A stretch of 64,000 bases of DNA, taken from positions 125,796 to 189,795 of the forward strand of contig KN817591.1 in the NCBI GenBank assembly GCA_000827495.1, written 5' to 3'. The stretch is from Hypholoma sublateritium FD-334 SS-4. Lineage: Eukaryota; Basidiomycota; Agaricomycetes; Agaricales; Strophariaceae. Positions within the stretch are counted from its first letter, which is position 1. Every line of letters starts with the position of its first letter. The position numbers and the translations under genes are program-made. The notes under the pieces are model-generated. The model worked only from the letters and a program-made list of their open reading frames with translations, made no database searches and was not told the DNA's origin. Of the stretch, positions 11,892-24,130 are shown piece after piece.

Positions 11892-12464
11892 GTTATGAGA
11901 GGGGGTAAATTTCGAGAAGGCCGTTAGTAGGCGTGCTCGAAATCTTCGGGAAAAGCTAGGTCGGTCAGCAATGAAACTATATCAGCATTTATACCGTTCT
12001 GATTCACAGGAGATCGAATACGTCCTATTCGATCAGACGCCTCTTTGGTTACCCATTTTTTTTTGGCTGACACTAGAGTTGTTTCGGTATGATGCTTGTT
12101 GTTGCGATCCACAGGAAGTCTGGTGAAAAAGGTTTTGAGATCACAATAAGGCCTTCTCAATGGCGTGCCGTTCTCAAACAACTCGAATCATGCAAGGATG
12201 ACCAAAGGACAATGAAAATGCATTGGTTCAACTTTGGCCAGAGATAATGTCGGTGAACGATACGTGATGACTGTACGGTAGTCCCGATACCTTCCACAGT
12301 GGCGGCGATTGTTTATGAATTTAATGAAGCGGCAGAGTAGGTTATGGTTATTAGATAGTCGTATTCCAGTGGTAACCATAAAAAGGACTTAGCTCAAACT
12401 TGGCTCGAATCTCAACTGTTAAGAAAATTCCTATACATATAGTAGTTGCAACAGTCGTAGTGTA
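11892..12464. other. Intergenic, oxalate decarboxylase promoter
   Basis: This 573-bp stretch upstream of the minus-strand decarboxylase holds its promoter. No coding evidence is seen. Confidence 0.5.
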
Positions 12465-12560
12465 GTCGGTATCGATTAGGGGTTAAATCACTTCGTTGTG
12501 GCTGTGCTTATGCATTACGTAATTACCGAAGAGCCGCAGGTTCGATTCCTGCTACCGACA
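12465..12560 (+). tRNA. tRNA-His(GTG)-like gene with 24-nt intron
   Basis: The sequence folds into a complete cloverleaf. The acceptor is 7/7 (GTCGGTA with TACCGAC, then A). The D stem is GATT/AATC with loop AGGGGTTA. The anticodon stem is CTTCG/CGAAG. The T arm is GCAGG-TTCGATT-CCTGC with a perfect B box. The anticodon loop is TTGTGG plus C, split by a 24-nt insert (12502-12525) exactly after position 37, the standard place for nuclear tRNA introns. This gives anticodon GTG (His). Against it, positions 8-11 (TCGA) depart from the usual A-box TRGY, so pol III transcription could be weak, or the gene could be unusual or mitochondrial-derived. Confidence 0.65.
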
Positions 12561-13008
12561 TTTTTGCTCTGGAATGTGTTATTTTGCTCGTTCACGTTGA
12601 CGGTTGCGTATATTATCTAGACTGTTATGTTCATTGTTGATTAAATTTTGTTATCAACAGCGTTCTGGAAGTCTACCCATGGGAGAATACAGACTCGTGT
12701 ACAGTCTTTGGGACGGTTCCCGTACTTTTATAAATTATAATAAAAAACGTAAGTCCACTTCCCACGGGGACTTCGTAGAATTTCTGTAAAAGAAGCACCA
12801 CTTTCAAGTCCAGGTCTCCCATAGGAGTATGTGAATGTGCACTGCAGTGACCAGCGCCGTCCTCTTACATGTAAGATCCCACACTGTATCCCGCTGTGCT
12901 GAGAGTCGAGACCAGGTCCAACATGCCGCTGGTTCGATTCCAGCTCAAAGTGGAATTCTGAAAAAATTTACAGTCATATATATGAGATGTACAAGTTCCG
13001 ATTACTTT
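12561..13008. other. Intergenic, 3' of the GH55 gene
   Basis: No gene can be supported here. An isolated B-box-like T arm (GCTGG-TTCGATT-CCAGC, near 12930-12946) occurs but has no matching acceptor or D arm nearby. Confidence 0.5.
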
Positions 13009-16000
13009 ATGATTGACTCCAGCTGGTCACCGTCGACGCAAATCCGTTGACGTTTCCGGATTGATTGATCACACCGGCAGAGTTCACGCTGATCTGGAAG
13101 GTCGTCCCAACAGTTGATAAGCTGTAGATATTGACTCCCGTCGATGCTGTGTCAACATTAACAATCTGAGTTTGGCAAACGGCCGGCGTGAGGCAGGTTT
13201 GAGAATAATTCTGTGTTGGCATGGCATGAGAGTGTAATACTATCACGAGAATCCACGGGCACTCACATCGAAGAAGCTGTATAGACCGGCACCAAATACA
13301 AGGATATTGTTGGAGTTTATGATGGAGAGAGCCCACGCCGAAGGACTATTTGCATAGGGCGCAGGGTCGTTGTAGGCGGTATTGACACTAAATGGTGAAG
13401 GGGAGGCGGGGTCTGGCTGATAATATGGCTGTTATGAAAATTAGCGAAATAATCAAAGGATAAAAAATCAAACAAACCGTTTCTGTTTGTATGAGACCCA
13501 TGTAATGATTAGCTGCGTTGACCACATGGTATTGGTAGAGCGCGTGGTGCTCAACTGAGAAAATCTGTTAGTCAACTCGAATCGAGCACAGCACATCGAA
13601 CGTACCCGATGTCCCAATCAGCCAAACAGGGCCTTTCGATTCAGAGAGTATTCCTCTTCCTGAATAGAGCGATACCTGGGCATTTCCGGGAGTATCCATA
13701 TCATGGTCGGCTAACCAGATCCAAGTGCCCTTATTATTGGAAGCCAATCAATAATAGCACGGCAAGCCGATATGTAGCGTCACTGCAACCAACCTCGATG
13801 TATGCAGTAGCTTGCGTTGTCAAATGCAGGCTCAGGAAAGCTGCCGAGCACGCCGCTGTTCCCCCAGACCCGCTTGAAGGACAGTTGTTGCCTTGCAAGT
13901 TTGTTCCAGCTGCACCGCCCAATCTTCGTAATTGGTCATGTCAATCATTGAACAGAGCAATTACTGGGAATCAAACCTGATATGGGAGTCCCACATTCCA
14001 GCCGCTGCTTGAGTTCCAGCGGGATCGTGCACATTCCATTCCAAGAGAATGGCTCCCGCAGCTGTAGAGTAGTGAGAACGATGATAATTAAAAAGTTATT
14101 ACGTTTGAGCTGACCAGGTCCAATCGTCGTAAATAGGATATCCGTAATTTCCAAGATGCCTTGCGATCCGGTAGCGCCAACCTTGAAGACTGCGCTGGGA
14201 CTGTTCTGGTTTTGGAAGGCGGCACCCTTCGCAGCAAGCACCGTCCACGCCTCTCCGACCATCTGCGTTCCTGCGGGAATGGTGATGGTGCTCGAGACGA
14301 CATATATGCCGGCATCAAAGAAGATGATCTTGCAGCCCGAATACTGACAAATTAAAAGTGAGAAAGGCCCAGTCAAACAAACAGAGCCACAACGACATAC
14401 AGTGTTGAGTATGTTCGTAATCGCCGCCGTATCGTCCGTGACACCATCTCCCACCGCTCCATGGTCTCTGACGCTGACGAATTGGCTCGCTGCATATGCC
14501 GCATACTGAGGGTGCGTTCTCCCGACGATTCTTCCATTGCCGTCAAGTATACCTCCTGCCTTGCTAGGTGCAGGGATATTTCCCTGGGTAAATGCACGCG
14601 TGCCGGAAGTTCCTTTGAAAACATTGCCTTGGCCCCATGAGGCAATCGTTGTGGTTCCACCAGCGAGCACCGTGGCACCGCCGACCACACCAACAGCAAC
14701 AGGAACATTGTTCAGTTTGACGTTGTTGAGTACGATTGACCCTCCCAAAGCGCCGTTACTAGCTTTGGAAGTACGAGCAAAGATAGGAGTATTCGTTGCT
14801 ACAGAGTCGATAATCGCCAATGCTCCTGCCGTCTGAGGGGATGCCACATGTAAGAGTGGACACGCTGGCGAGAGGAATCGACTACTCACTTGGTCACTAT
14901 TCGACAGGCCTCCCGTGGCGATATCAAATCCAACTTGACAGTTGTTGAAGTTGACGCCTTGATATGTCCATCCTGCATATGTATAAGTATCTAAACAAGG
15001 GACGATTTAAAATCGCTGTGCACTCACCCCAATTCCACAAAGCGTATATGCCCGTCTGAGCGTTATTAACGGTAACATTACGAAGCGTAAACCTTAGGGA
15101 AAAAGATATATCAACAACTTGCTGAATTAACTCTTTACACAAATAAGCTCACTGCTGGTTTCCACCCCATATTCCGAACTTTCCTGGAGAAGAGCTTGAG
15201 TATATAACGTGTGTTGATATTATTCTATTGACTCACCGCCGTTGAAAACAAGATCGCCCATGTATCCACCACTTCGTAGCGGGTTACTCTCGGACTACTT
15301 GCGGTAGCTTGTCATTATGTACTCACCTTCCATTCTCCATCCAGATACCTTGATGAGCCGTGTTGGAAGCGGTAGACATTTGCACGACAATATTAATCAG
15401 AGAAGTGGCCTGGGAGACTTGCCAGTGGATTCCCGTCCCTTGCGAGTTCGTAGCAGGAACCCTGACAATGAGCGATAAACGAGAAGCATAGAAGCTGTGA
15501 ACGAAGTTGTACGCACTGCCGGACGTCGATCACAAAATTTCTGATTGAACGGAAGCTGCATGGCGGTCAGCGTTAAGTGCAATCTTCGAGTCAACGAGAC
15601 TGACAAATTATCTTGGTTAACCCAATACTGGGAACCACCGCCTCCTGGGATATATGGGTCGGCGTCTGTGAAGAATTTGAGGGTGGACCACTCGGAAGAT
15701 AGTATGTTGACTCACCGATGACTGCCATACCACTGAATGAAGCAGACGCCAGGAGAGTTGGGGGTACCTTTCCGTCTCCAATAAGCTGAGTGTAGTAGTA
15801 TGGAATAATTGGTGCAGAAACGAGATATGTCCTAGAGAAATGTAAGCTCGACGAAAGGCTTAAACCACACGAGAGGAATTTTACCCTTGTGGAAAGTAGA
15901 CTATAGCAGGCGAGGTGCTATCATAGCATGAGCTTCCACATTACCAAGACAAAATATGAAATCCATACGTCGATGAATCACAGCCTATTCCACAGCGCCC

Positions 16001-16389
16001 CTGGGCACTAATTGCAGCACTATACACAACCAGTTGGTTCAATATCATGATCTCGTCGTCAATGGAGAAAGACAGACTTGATAGCAGAGGTATCGTCGTG
16101 GACTCCGTCTCCTACAGCACCGTAGTCCTGGCATCATATTGAGAAAATTGCGGAGTCATAGCATAGAGGTTACAAGTACCTTGACGCTCCGGAAAACCGT
16201 GTAGCCACTCCCAAACGAATTGAGAGGGGCCTTCCCTTGATGCTTGATATTTTGCATCCAGAACGGATCATTGGGTCCAGAGGTTCCGGCTCCGAGAGGT
16301 GCAGTGCATGATGTCCCAAGAGCAGAGACATATGTCGTCAATGCCAATATTGTACCGACCGTACGTAGCAGAGGTTGCATGGAGAACAT
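13009..16389 (-). CDS. Exo-beta-1,3-glucanase, GH55
   Basis: This is a secreted glycoside hydrolase that releases glucose from the non-reducing end of beta-1,3-glucan. It starts at 16389 with a signal peptide (TVGTILALTTYVSALG). The mature part begins with WMQNIKHQGKAPLN and FRSVKDYGAVGDGVHDDT. Over a dozen short introns follow. The two-fold right-handed beta-helix architecture of GH55 shows in the repeated module: a second SVRDHGAVGDGVTDDTAAI (about 14490-14435) mirrors the first. Further diagnostic stretches are YFPQGTYLV, NFVIDVRQ and IFFDAGIYVVSSTITIPAG. The C-terminus ends NVNGFASTVTSWSQS. Length (about 750 residues after splicing) fits the family. Activity on fungal or plant beta-glucan (laminarin type) is inferred from family membership. 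Confidence 0.92.
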
Positions 16390-17820
16390 TGCGACCGCAG
16401 TTGCTGGTGAAAAGACTGGTCTTCAGGATCTTTATATACCTTTCCGTTGGGTCGATACGTGTACAAGAGCGTCATGTTCTGTCAGCTGGCTTTTTCAAGA
16501 CGCTAGATGTGGAGCAGAGTACAAATCAAGCAATGCTTAACCGTGACGAGAAAGCAAGTTGAGAGTGGCGGTCACCAGATGTATTGGTATGTAGCAGAAG
16601 TACGGCCTCGCGACGTCATCTAGGGGATTGTTCATGTGAAAGACAGCTGGATGGTCCAGGTCGAAGAACCAGGGAATTTTTCAAAGATCATACTTTAAAA
16701 TAACTTGCTTGCTGTCGCACACATGCTCGAGGACTTTAATGAAACGAACCTAGTTTAGAGAGCAATCTATGTTCAGTCCACTCTTTCCCAAATCTGGAGG
16801 GACATGCGTGCTCGCACCAGTGACCACGGGATAGAAAATAGCTGTGTACCCCAAACGCCCATATACATGACTGGCACTCGCCTCCGAAGGCCTATCAATG
16901 AAACTTTAGCTCCGTTGCCTCCGTGAGTAGAGAAATCACATACGATACGTGTCCTCTGATATTAGCTACCCGTTCTAGAAAACCTTTACGAGGAATCCAG
17001 TTGACGTTGTGCAAGCTTCCGAGTCGAGCAGCCAACGTAATTAATTGATGGGATCGACAAATTCTCGAGAACATATCGCGTAGAAAGGCCGAGTTGGATC
17101 TTTTGACCCCTCCCAACAGTTCAATGATAATTGCATGCGTTTGGGGTGGATGAGATCTTTAAACGCTCTTCCATGTTTCTCCCAGTCATCAGCTTGTGCG
17201 CGTCATGATCACTTGAGATGGAAGACAATGCCAGAAGCATACAGCTGAATGCAACGCATGAACTGTGATCCATGAAGAAATAGTCAGTATCAGCAGTCAT
17301 GAACCTGTGGACTTGACCTCACATGGACACGCCGATGCTCAACTACTGGCCAGCGGCAACAGGCCGAAGGAGGAAGTCAATCGTCTCGGAACTGCCGCAT
17401 GGCAGCACATTAACAGAATGGATGTCTGACCCGGTTATTCCGATGAGCTATAGGTCGGAGCTTCTTCTTGGCGCTTCCGGTATAGCGATAGAGCAAACGA
17501 TTGAAGATTGAGAGTCAAGCCTGTCAAGGACTGCGGGACAAATCCGGAGGCCGTCGCGTGATGTACTTGAAGCCTGGGCTTGATGCATTTGATGCGTGAT
17601 GCAATTGATCGCATACATATATGTACTTACAACTCGAGCCGAATTCGAGCTTGATTTGAACAAACAGTCGCTGCAAAATCGCAGTAACCTCGCGGGTTAG
17701 TGCATTGCCATTCATTATTTTCTAATTAGAATCAGAATTGGTTGGCTCAATGGTGCGCGCTATGTCGCCATTCAACAGATTCAAGTTGCCAGTGGTACTA
17801 AGAAGTTGCTAAGAAGTATA
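16390..17820. other. Intergenic, 1.4 kb without a recognised gene
   Basis: The region holds the GH55 promoter at its left end. Short open frames (for example 16895-17116 minus and 17323-17511 plus) show no domain, signal or splice pattern. I see nothing further I can support. Confidence 0.45.
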
Positions 17821-18070
17821 CTGTACTATTACGACCGATCGTTCAAATCACGCATCACGCGGCGTCGTGAACTGAACAAATATGGGTTTCGTCACGCATC
17901 ACGCACGCCGTCGGAGCCCGAAATCTGACCAAAATGGTAATTTTTCCGGCCCGCCGGCTCACGAGTCACGCCAGCGTGCCGAGGCCAAATAAGGCAACTA
18001 TGAACGATCTCCCAGTGAACCTTTAGCATCACGCGTCACAGGGCATGAACGATTGGTCGTAATAGTACAG
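17821..18070. mobile_element. MITE-like element with TA duplications
   Basis: The left end, CTGTACTATTACGACCGATC plus GTTCA (17821-17845), is the reverse complement of the right end (18046-18070) with one mismatch in 25. A TA dinucleotide flanks each side (17819-17820 and 18071-18072). The element is 250 bp and has no coding capacity. Internally it carries several TCACGC/GTGACG-type subterminal repeats in both orientations. Terminal inverted repeats with a TA target duplication are the signature of non-autonomous Tc1/mariner-type (Stowaway-like) elements. No transposase is present in the window. Confidence 0.8.
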
Positions 18071-18188
18071 TACATAGAATTACACTTGCATTGCATTGCA
18101 TATGTATACATATTTAATAAATAAGGCGTGGAGAGCACAAGACCAACACAAGTCCGTCGAAATATCATAGGGTAAAGTTCAACGATTA

Positions 18189-20495
18189 TCAAGGTTCCAA
18201 GTCACCAATCTCCCGGAATCTTTGCATCAACAGATTCCAATCGGCTTCGTTGTATCCATCCCAGTAATCTAACCACCACTGCTCGCGCATCAACACCTCC
18301 TCAGGCCCACCGAAGGTCCCCAGATGTACATCAAGCGCGCGCACGAGAGAGCGCGCCTTGTAGATATCCGGGCACACGCCCCAGAGCCACGGCATGTCCG
18401 GCGACGTGCCGAACACCGTCAGCATGCCCTCCGCACAGAGCTTCACGCGCTCCCAGCGTTCGATCTCCTTGCCCGACTGTATCCACATTTCAAACTCCTC
18501 AAACAGCGCGCATGCGAGTTTTAGGTGCTGCACGTTCGCGGCGATAGGCACGGCGGCGCCGTGCTCGCCTTGCATGCTGGAACTGGGGAGTGAGGGAGCG
18601 ACCAGGCGGTGGAGGAGTGCCCAGGCGACGACGACGTCGGACGTCTGCAGAGCGTGGCGCCGGGAGATGATGTTCTTCACACAAAGCAGAACTTGCACTT
18701 TTATTTCGGGATTGATATAGGACTGTCGTGCGGCAGCATGCCCTTGCGTCGACGACGGCGACGGCGATGCGAGCTCCTGCAGGATCTCGGAAAGCCAGTC
18801 GTAGAACGGCCGCGGTACGTCTTGTGAGTTCAAGATTCGGATGACGGTCTCAATGTACGATATCTTGAGCGCCGGGTGCGAGCTCTGGTGCATGTTGAGA
18901 TAATATGCGGAAATAATGTCCCGCTTCTGCCCTTCTGTGGGAGAAAACCGGTCGTCTAACATGACCCGGAGCGTGGCGTTATCGATTTGTCCATCTAAAT
19001 AGAAACCGGACACTGTCGTCGCCGCCGCGGGGAGTTCCAAGTCGGCAATGGCATGATAAATAGGATAAATGGCTTCTACACTGTGGCTGAACGTTGCATT
19101 GAGCCACTGAAGCCCACGTATGATATCGTCCGAATCTTCCAATGTCTTTGGATTGCCCCGGACTACCTCTTGCGCGTCCCGAAGCTGCCTCCATCGCATA
19201 TCGAAAGTGAGCCAGTTGAGATCTCCCCGTGATTTGAGCAGTCTGCGAGATGATGGATCCTCTTCAATGCGCGACCACCAGATATGGAGGGTGTCTAGGA
19301 CGACGAAAAATGCCGAGCCTGCCTGGTAAAAGAGCCATGACTGCGGAGATTTGTAGGGGCATTGATGAACCCGCAGGTGTGGATCTCTGGTCATGACATA
19401 CTGCACTGCTGGAAGGGCGGTGGTTACTCCAAGGAATACCATAGCGACACCAACAGCAGCGGAGATGAACGCCGCCACAACTTTGTTCCGTGTCCACAGC
19501 AGTTCCAGGAGTCCGAAGAAAAATAACACCAAGGAAGTTTGGAGGAGTATGGGTAGTAGAGAGAGGATGTCAGGTACACGCCAGTGCAGCAGGCCCTCGT
19601 AGCGCATTTGTCGAAGGGCAACAGCATCTTTATGTGAAAGCGCCGCATCACGCTGAAATTCTCGTAGCCATTGCAGACAGAGAATGCCAATGAGCACGGT
19701 GGTTAGAGCAAGAGTTAGACTGAGAAACCACACCGAGTTTATACGGACTTCTGAGGCGGAGGCGGAGAAGGGTTGTGGTATAAGAGCCGAAGGAACGGCT
19801 GCACTGGTGCCATTTGCAACCTGAGCCGCGATGAATGCAAGTAACCGGAGAGATACGTCGTTTGTGTCTTCTTGGAGCCATTTGTATGATTCGATTACAA
19901 ATGCTGTCACAGTCGCCGAGAAAAGACCAGCCTATGCTATACATAAGTGACCTCCTCAACCACAGAAATCGGGGCAAAATATTTACAAAAATAAGGAGCT
20001 TATCCACTTCATCTCTCCACGCTTCACACAGCTCGTTGTCATATTTCTCGGCCATTGCGAGGCATTTGCGCCACGAATCCCCTTGCTTGTTAGGTGTCTC
20101 GTATCGATGCGGTTCCCCACTTCGCCACGGAGTGCTATCAAACTAGATGTACATGAGGAATCGGACATCGATCGACGGGGACTGCATTCTCACCTCTTCC
20201 TGAGCACCTATATGTGATGCAGGAATGGGCGAAGCTCCCTTGAGATTAGGAATTGTGTTTTGTCGCCGAGGTGCCTGACACAATCATTCCTTCAGTCTCC
20301 AGTTTCCTGTGCTGCTTGAACTGAGGAACTTACTGGCTTGCACGACTTCTCGTTTACGGATGCCTGGTTGAAGCTGAACCGCGGCTGTCGTTCAGTAGAC
20401 TGCGGAGACTGGGCGCGAACTTCTTCAAGTTCTACATCGATTTTTGTATCATCGGTAGAAAGTCTCTGCGGTCGCCTATCTGAGTTGGCAGACAT
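18189..20495 (-). CDS. DUF6535-type membrane protein
   Basis: The start at 20495 opens a charged, disordered N-terminus (MSANSDRRPQRLSTDD). Three short introns lead to the family core: KYDNELCEAWRDEVDKLLIF and then AGLFSATVTAFVIESYKWL, the first membrane segment. Next come FLSLTLALTTVLIGILCLQW and LREFQRD, LLQTSLVLFFFGLLELLW and AAVGVAMVFLGVTTALPAVQ, three more TM segments. This four-TM order is that of the DUF6535 domain, common and multicopy in agaricomycetes. A long soluble C-terminal part (about 370 residues) with helical, armadillo-like character runs to the stop at 18189. Biochemical function is unknown. The main exon from 19910 downward is uninterrupted. Confidence 0.8.
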
Positions 20496-20984
20496 TGAGC
20501 TGTGCGGGCGCTAGGATCAGTAAAGAGCGCTTGTCACGGCTATGAGCTGCGACATGACTCCTCCGGGGGTATCAAACGCGCTCTTGGCAACTATTGATTT
20601 GTTGAAGACCCGTCATTGACAGAGAGCTGTGGAGGGTGGGCGTACATGTTTTAGCAGAATTTTATGATGAATAAAGCGCCTATTATTTCTTGATTATTTC
20701 ATCCATATTTTTGGGAGCTAAATGGCAAAAAGGGTGTGATTCAGTCGGTGAAGCCAAGTATTCGGGGTTGGCCGGACTCGGCATTCCCGGCAATAGTGCC
20801 CGGTATATTCAACCTTTAGGGGCTCGATTTTCGATTTGCCTGCGCCACTACTACTGCTACGCTGTTCGTAGCTCTGCTTGGCTAACACACTCTTCATCAA
20901 GGCAGCTGCTAAACTCATCCAAAGCTTTGAAAACTCTCGAAATCCCCTTGATCTTGCCTATTCCCGTAACCCGTTATCTTCGAC
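20496..20984. other. Intergenic, divergent promoters of DUF6535 gene and pex19
   Basis: This 489-bp spacer lies between two divergent genes. An in-frame-looking stretch before 20985 has no family similarity and probably belongs to the pex19 leader. Confidence 0.5.
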
Positions 20985-22250
20985 ATGGCAACATCTGCAC
21001 CGCACCCCGCGCTCGAGAACTTGACTGTCGATCCGGAAGACGACCTCGACGATCTCGATGGTACAGGATTTCACCGCGCAAACTCGCGTACGATCTGACC
21101 ATTGATTCAAATCCAGATGTTTTGTCGCAATTCAACCCGGGTGCCTCTTCCCAGGTGCCTGCATCCCCGCCGCCCCCACCACCACCATCGGCAGCTACGA
21201 CAACGACTTTCGGCAGACCACGAACCAACACCCGAGTTGATGCACCACCGCAGTCAATAGCAGGCTCGGGGCGAAATCTGGGGGTGACGGACGAGGGCGA
21301 CGAGGACGAGTTCGCTAAGGAGCTCGCACAGGGCATGGAGAGCTTGATGCGCGAGATCGCGGGTGAGGCGGGCGTGCCGGAGGCCAGCGCGTCCGGGAAC
21401 GACACGTCAGAGTCAGAGCGCAGCCGAGCGTTTAAAGCCGCATGGGAGGCGATGCTGGTTGAAGGGATGGACGGCAATATCGGCGAAGACGGAATCGCGG
21501 GGCTGGGCGGAGAGGCCTTCGAGAAAGGCGCGGTGCCTGCGAAGGATGGTACAGGCGGATTCCAAGATAAGATCAAGCAGGCAATGAACAAGATGAAGGA
21601 GAACGAGGCCAAAATCCAGGCGCGTTGGAATTTATACCAAGGAAAAATAGACAGACACTGACGTCTTCAATCAACAGGGTTCTGGTGCCCCACCCGGTGG
21701 CGCCCCTAGTGCAGAGTCGCTGGACGCTATCCTACAATCCCTGGGTGACCTCGGCCTGGGCGAAGGAGGAGATGAGGATGCCGAACTTGCGGGTTTCCTG
21801 GAAACAATGATGGGGCAACTGATGAGCAAAGAGGTACTGTATGAGCCTCTGAAAGAGCTCGCCGACGGCGTATGTCTACCACTGTTGTATTTCGACAATA
21901 TCGCTAATCTTCTTCAGTTTCCTACATATCTAGAGAAACCACCAGCTCCTCTTTCAACTGAAGACAGGACGCGGTACGAAAACCAATTCGCCTGCGTGAA
22001 GAAGGTCATTGCTATTTTTGAAGCAAGCACATACGACGATGCCAACGCGGAATGCAGCAAGCAGGTCGTTGACCTGATGGGCGAGGTGAGCAGTTCGCAC
22101 TTATATTGCGCCTGAATTTACAGCTGACTGGACTGTTTCAATTAGATGCAATCATATGGAACCCCTCCGACTGAACTCATGGGCGTCCTTCCTCCGGGCC
22201 TCGAAGGTGCAGGACTAGGACTTGGAGACAAAGACTGCACCATCGCGTAA
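20985..22250 (+). CDS. PEX19: Peroxisomal membrane protein chaperone/import receptor Pex19
   Basis: Pex19 binds newly made peroxisomal membrane proteins in the cytosol and docks on Pex3. Exon 1 (20985-21060) ends DDLDDLD. After a 56-bp intron (21061-21116), exon 2 starts DVLSQFNPG, the conserved N-terminal Pex3-binding region, and continues with a proline run and FAKELAQGMESLMREI. Later exons give SLDAILQSLGDLGLGEG, ETMMGQLMSKEVLYEPLKEL and FPTYLEKPP, typical of the Pex19 helical core. The last exon has GTPPTELMGVLPPGLEG and ends DKDCTIA. CTIA is a CaaX box, so farnesylation is expected. The intron near 21620-21677 lacks an obvious GT donor in the required phase. Stop at 22250. Confidence 0.93.
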
Positions 22251-23281
22251 TGTCTGAAATTGACCTTTCCATAAATAACTGCGGCACACTCACCGCGATG
22301 GAATTGCACGACTACCACTTACTATATATATAGCCGGACATACTTATGCACATATTGGCACCACGAAATGTAACAAAGCCTGCGATGCTTCACTCTGGAA
22401 GAAATGAGGAAATCAATGTTCGTATTCAAACGCAGTGTCTTAGAATGCGATTGAAATCATGCTTAGTGATGAGCGCCGGGCACTCATTGGGTGGCTGGCG
22501 AGCCTAAATCATGCCACAACATTCTCGGCGTTATCAATCCGACGGGCGCTTAACGTTTGAAGTCGTCCCCACAGGTCAGCTCTTGAATACACATGTTCAA
22601 TGAGTCTTGGTTGTGCATGAAAATGAATGTTGGACATCTCCTAGATATTTTGTGGGACTGTCACAGTCGGGAAGGAGTTCTGCTGTCATTACAAAGTAAA
22701 AGACTGACAAATAATGACCGAGGATCGTGTGTCCTCGGATTCGGGAGATCTTGAAAATCTCAAACCAGCGTTCCAGAATGCCTTTCTGTTCTAACATGAT
22801 ATAGAATTCCACCTTTTCCTATGTACATTTCTTATCCGGGTAGGTCGTGTGAGTAAGAAGCGAGAAGACCACGGGCCCTACGGATGCAATCTGTCGCGAC
22901 CCTGTCAACAACCATAGAGGCTAAAAATATGGCTCTGAAAATAAAAGACGAAAACACATGGGTGAGTGCGTGGGGAGGAGGTGCGCAGTGCGCACATATG
23001 GCTACCGTGGGGCAGGGTGGAGGCTGGTGACGGCGAACTTTTTGCGATTGGAATGGAGCATGAAAGCTGGTTCTGAGTAACGGTGTTACTCTGGCAAGCA
23101 GCTTTTACAGATTGTGAACGAAAGTGACGAATAAAATCTCTCCGATCTTTAATTCGCTATTAACTACACATGGTCCAGTCATGGTATATCAACGTGGGGA
23201 GCCCTCAATATCGTGCAGGTGATCGTAATGTATATGGGTGTCACAAACTGGGTATCGACCTCCGTCAAAGGACGGTAAATT
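22251..23281. other. Intergenic, 3' ends of convergent genes
   Basis: This 1.0-kb spacer lies between convergent pex19 and a membrane protein gene. I see no supported gene; the open frame at 22597-22812 (minus) has no recognisable features. Confidence 0.45.
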
Positions 23282-24130
23282 TCAAACTTCCTCGGTGCCC
23301 TTCTCCTCGATATGTGCTGATGGCTCTTCCTTCACTGTCGTTGTGGGACTGGAGTTGACGGGAAGTGGCGCCGCTTGGGCTTTGGGGACCACTCCGCCGG
23401 CCTTGAAGAGCACAGTGCATGCAATGAGGTTGAAAAATAGAGATATCCAGCCGAAGATTGTGACGAGCCTCACTAGAGAAAAAATAGCTGTCAGAATTGC
23501 AAGGGGTCAAAGTGGGATTGCACAGACGGTAGTCAATGTCCTTGTATATGCTGGTTGACCCTGATGCCTGTTCGGCGGCTTTGATGATGGAATCGGGTAG
23601 CTGAGTCGCGCCAATGAAAGCCGTAACTTGCGCATGCCGAGTCGCGAAGTAAACCGTGTAAGGGACCATGCTTCCAAACAGCAAGACGGTGAATAGGAAG
23701 CCGATATAGGATTGAACGCGGAGAGTTCTCTCGATGAAGCGCTTGGTAAAAGGCACGAACATCCCGACGAGAGATTTTGAGGCGAGAATGGCGAGGATGA
23801 GCGACACAGTGGTGGCGAGGACACCGACATTGAAGATATCTAACAATGGATATTAGTGGCTGCCTTGTTCAGTGGCGAGTAAAAATACTTACCAGCGGTG
23901 TCGATGTAGACAACCGTAGGAGAAGGCGCCAGCTTCCTGATCTTTGACTTCTGCTGATTGGACTTGATCAAGCCGTTAAGACCTAGTAAAGTAACGGTGA
24001 GAATTTTCTCGACTTATGACCTTGCACGCGAGCTCCACTAACCGACTGAAGACGCGATGACGGAGAAACACCATGCAAGGGTCAAGGCAGTGGCACGGGC
24101 GACCTTCAAGGGCTCAGCTGCGTGGGACAT
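23282..24130 (-). CDS. Four-TM fungal membrane protein, unknown function
   Basis: The start ATG at 24130 begins MSHAAEPLKVARATALTL and runs into a first membrane segment (ALTLAWCFSVIASSVGLNGL). Short introns join exons encoding VVYIDTADIFNVGVLAT and its TM (VLATTVSLILAILASKSLVG), then SYIGFLFTVLLFGSMVPYTV and finally LVTIFGWISLFFNLIACTVL. A short cytoplasmic tail (IEEKGTEEV) ends at 23282. Four TM segments with small loops and Lys/Arg-rich linkers are common in uncharacterised agaricomycete proteins. I cannot assign a role. The frame shared by exon 2 and the tail is only consistent when the intron before 23473 is removed. Confidence 0.65.

Noticed and set aside
12800..12955. Second tRNA suggested by GCTGG-TTCGATT-CCAGC T arm
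   Set aside because: The only upstream acceptor candidate (ACTTTCA) has a mismatch, lies about 150 nt away and no D or anticodon arm can be formed; kept as an isolated B-box.
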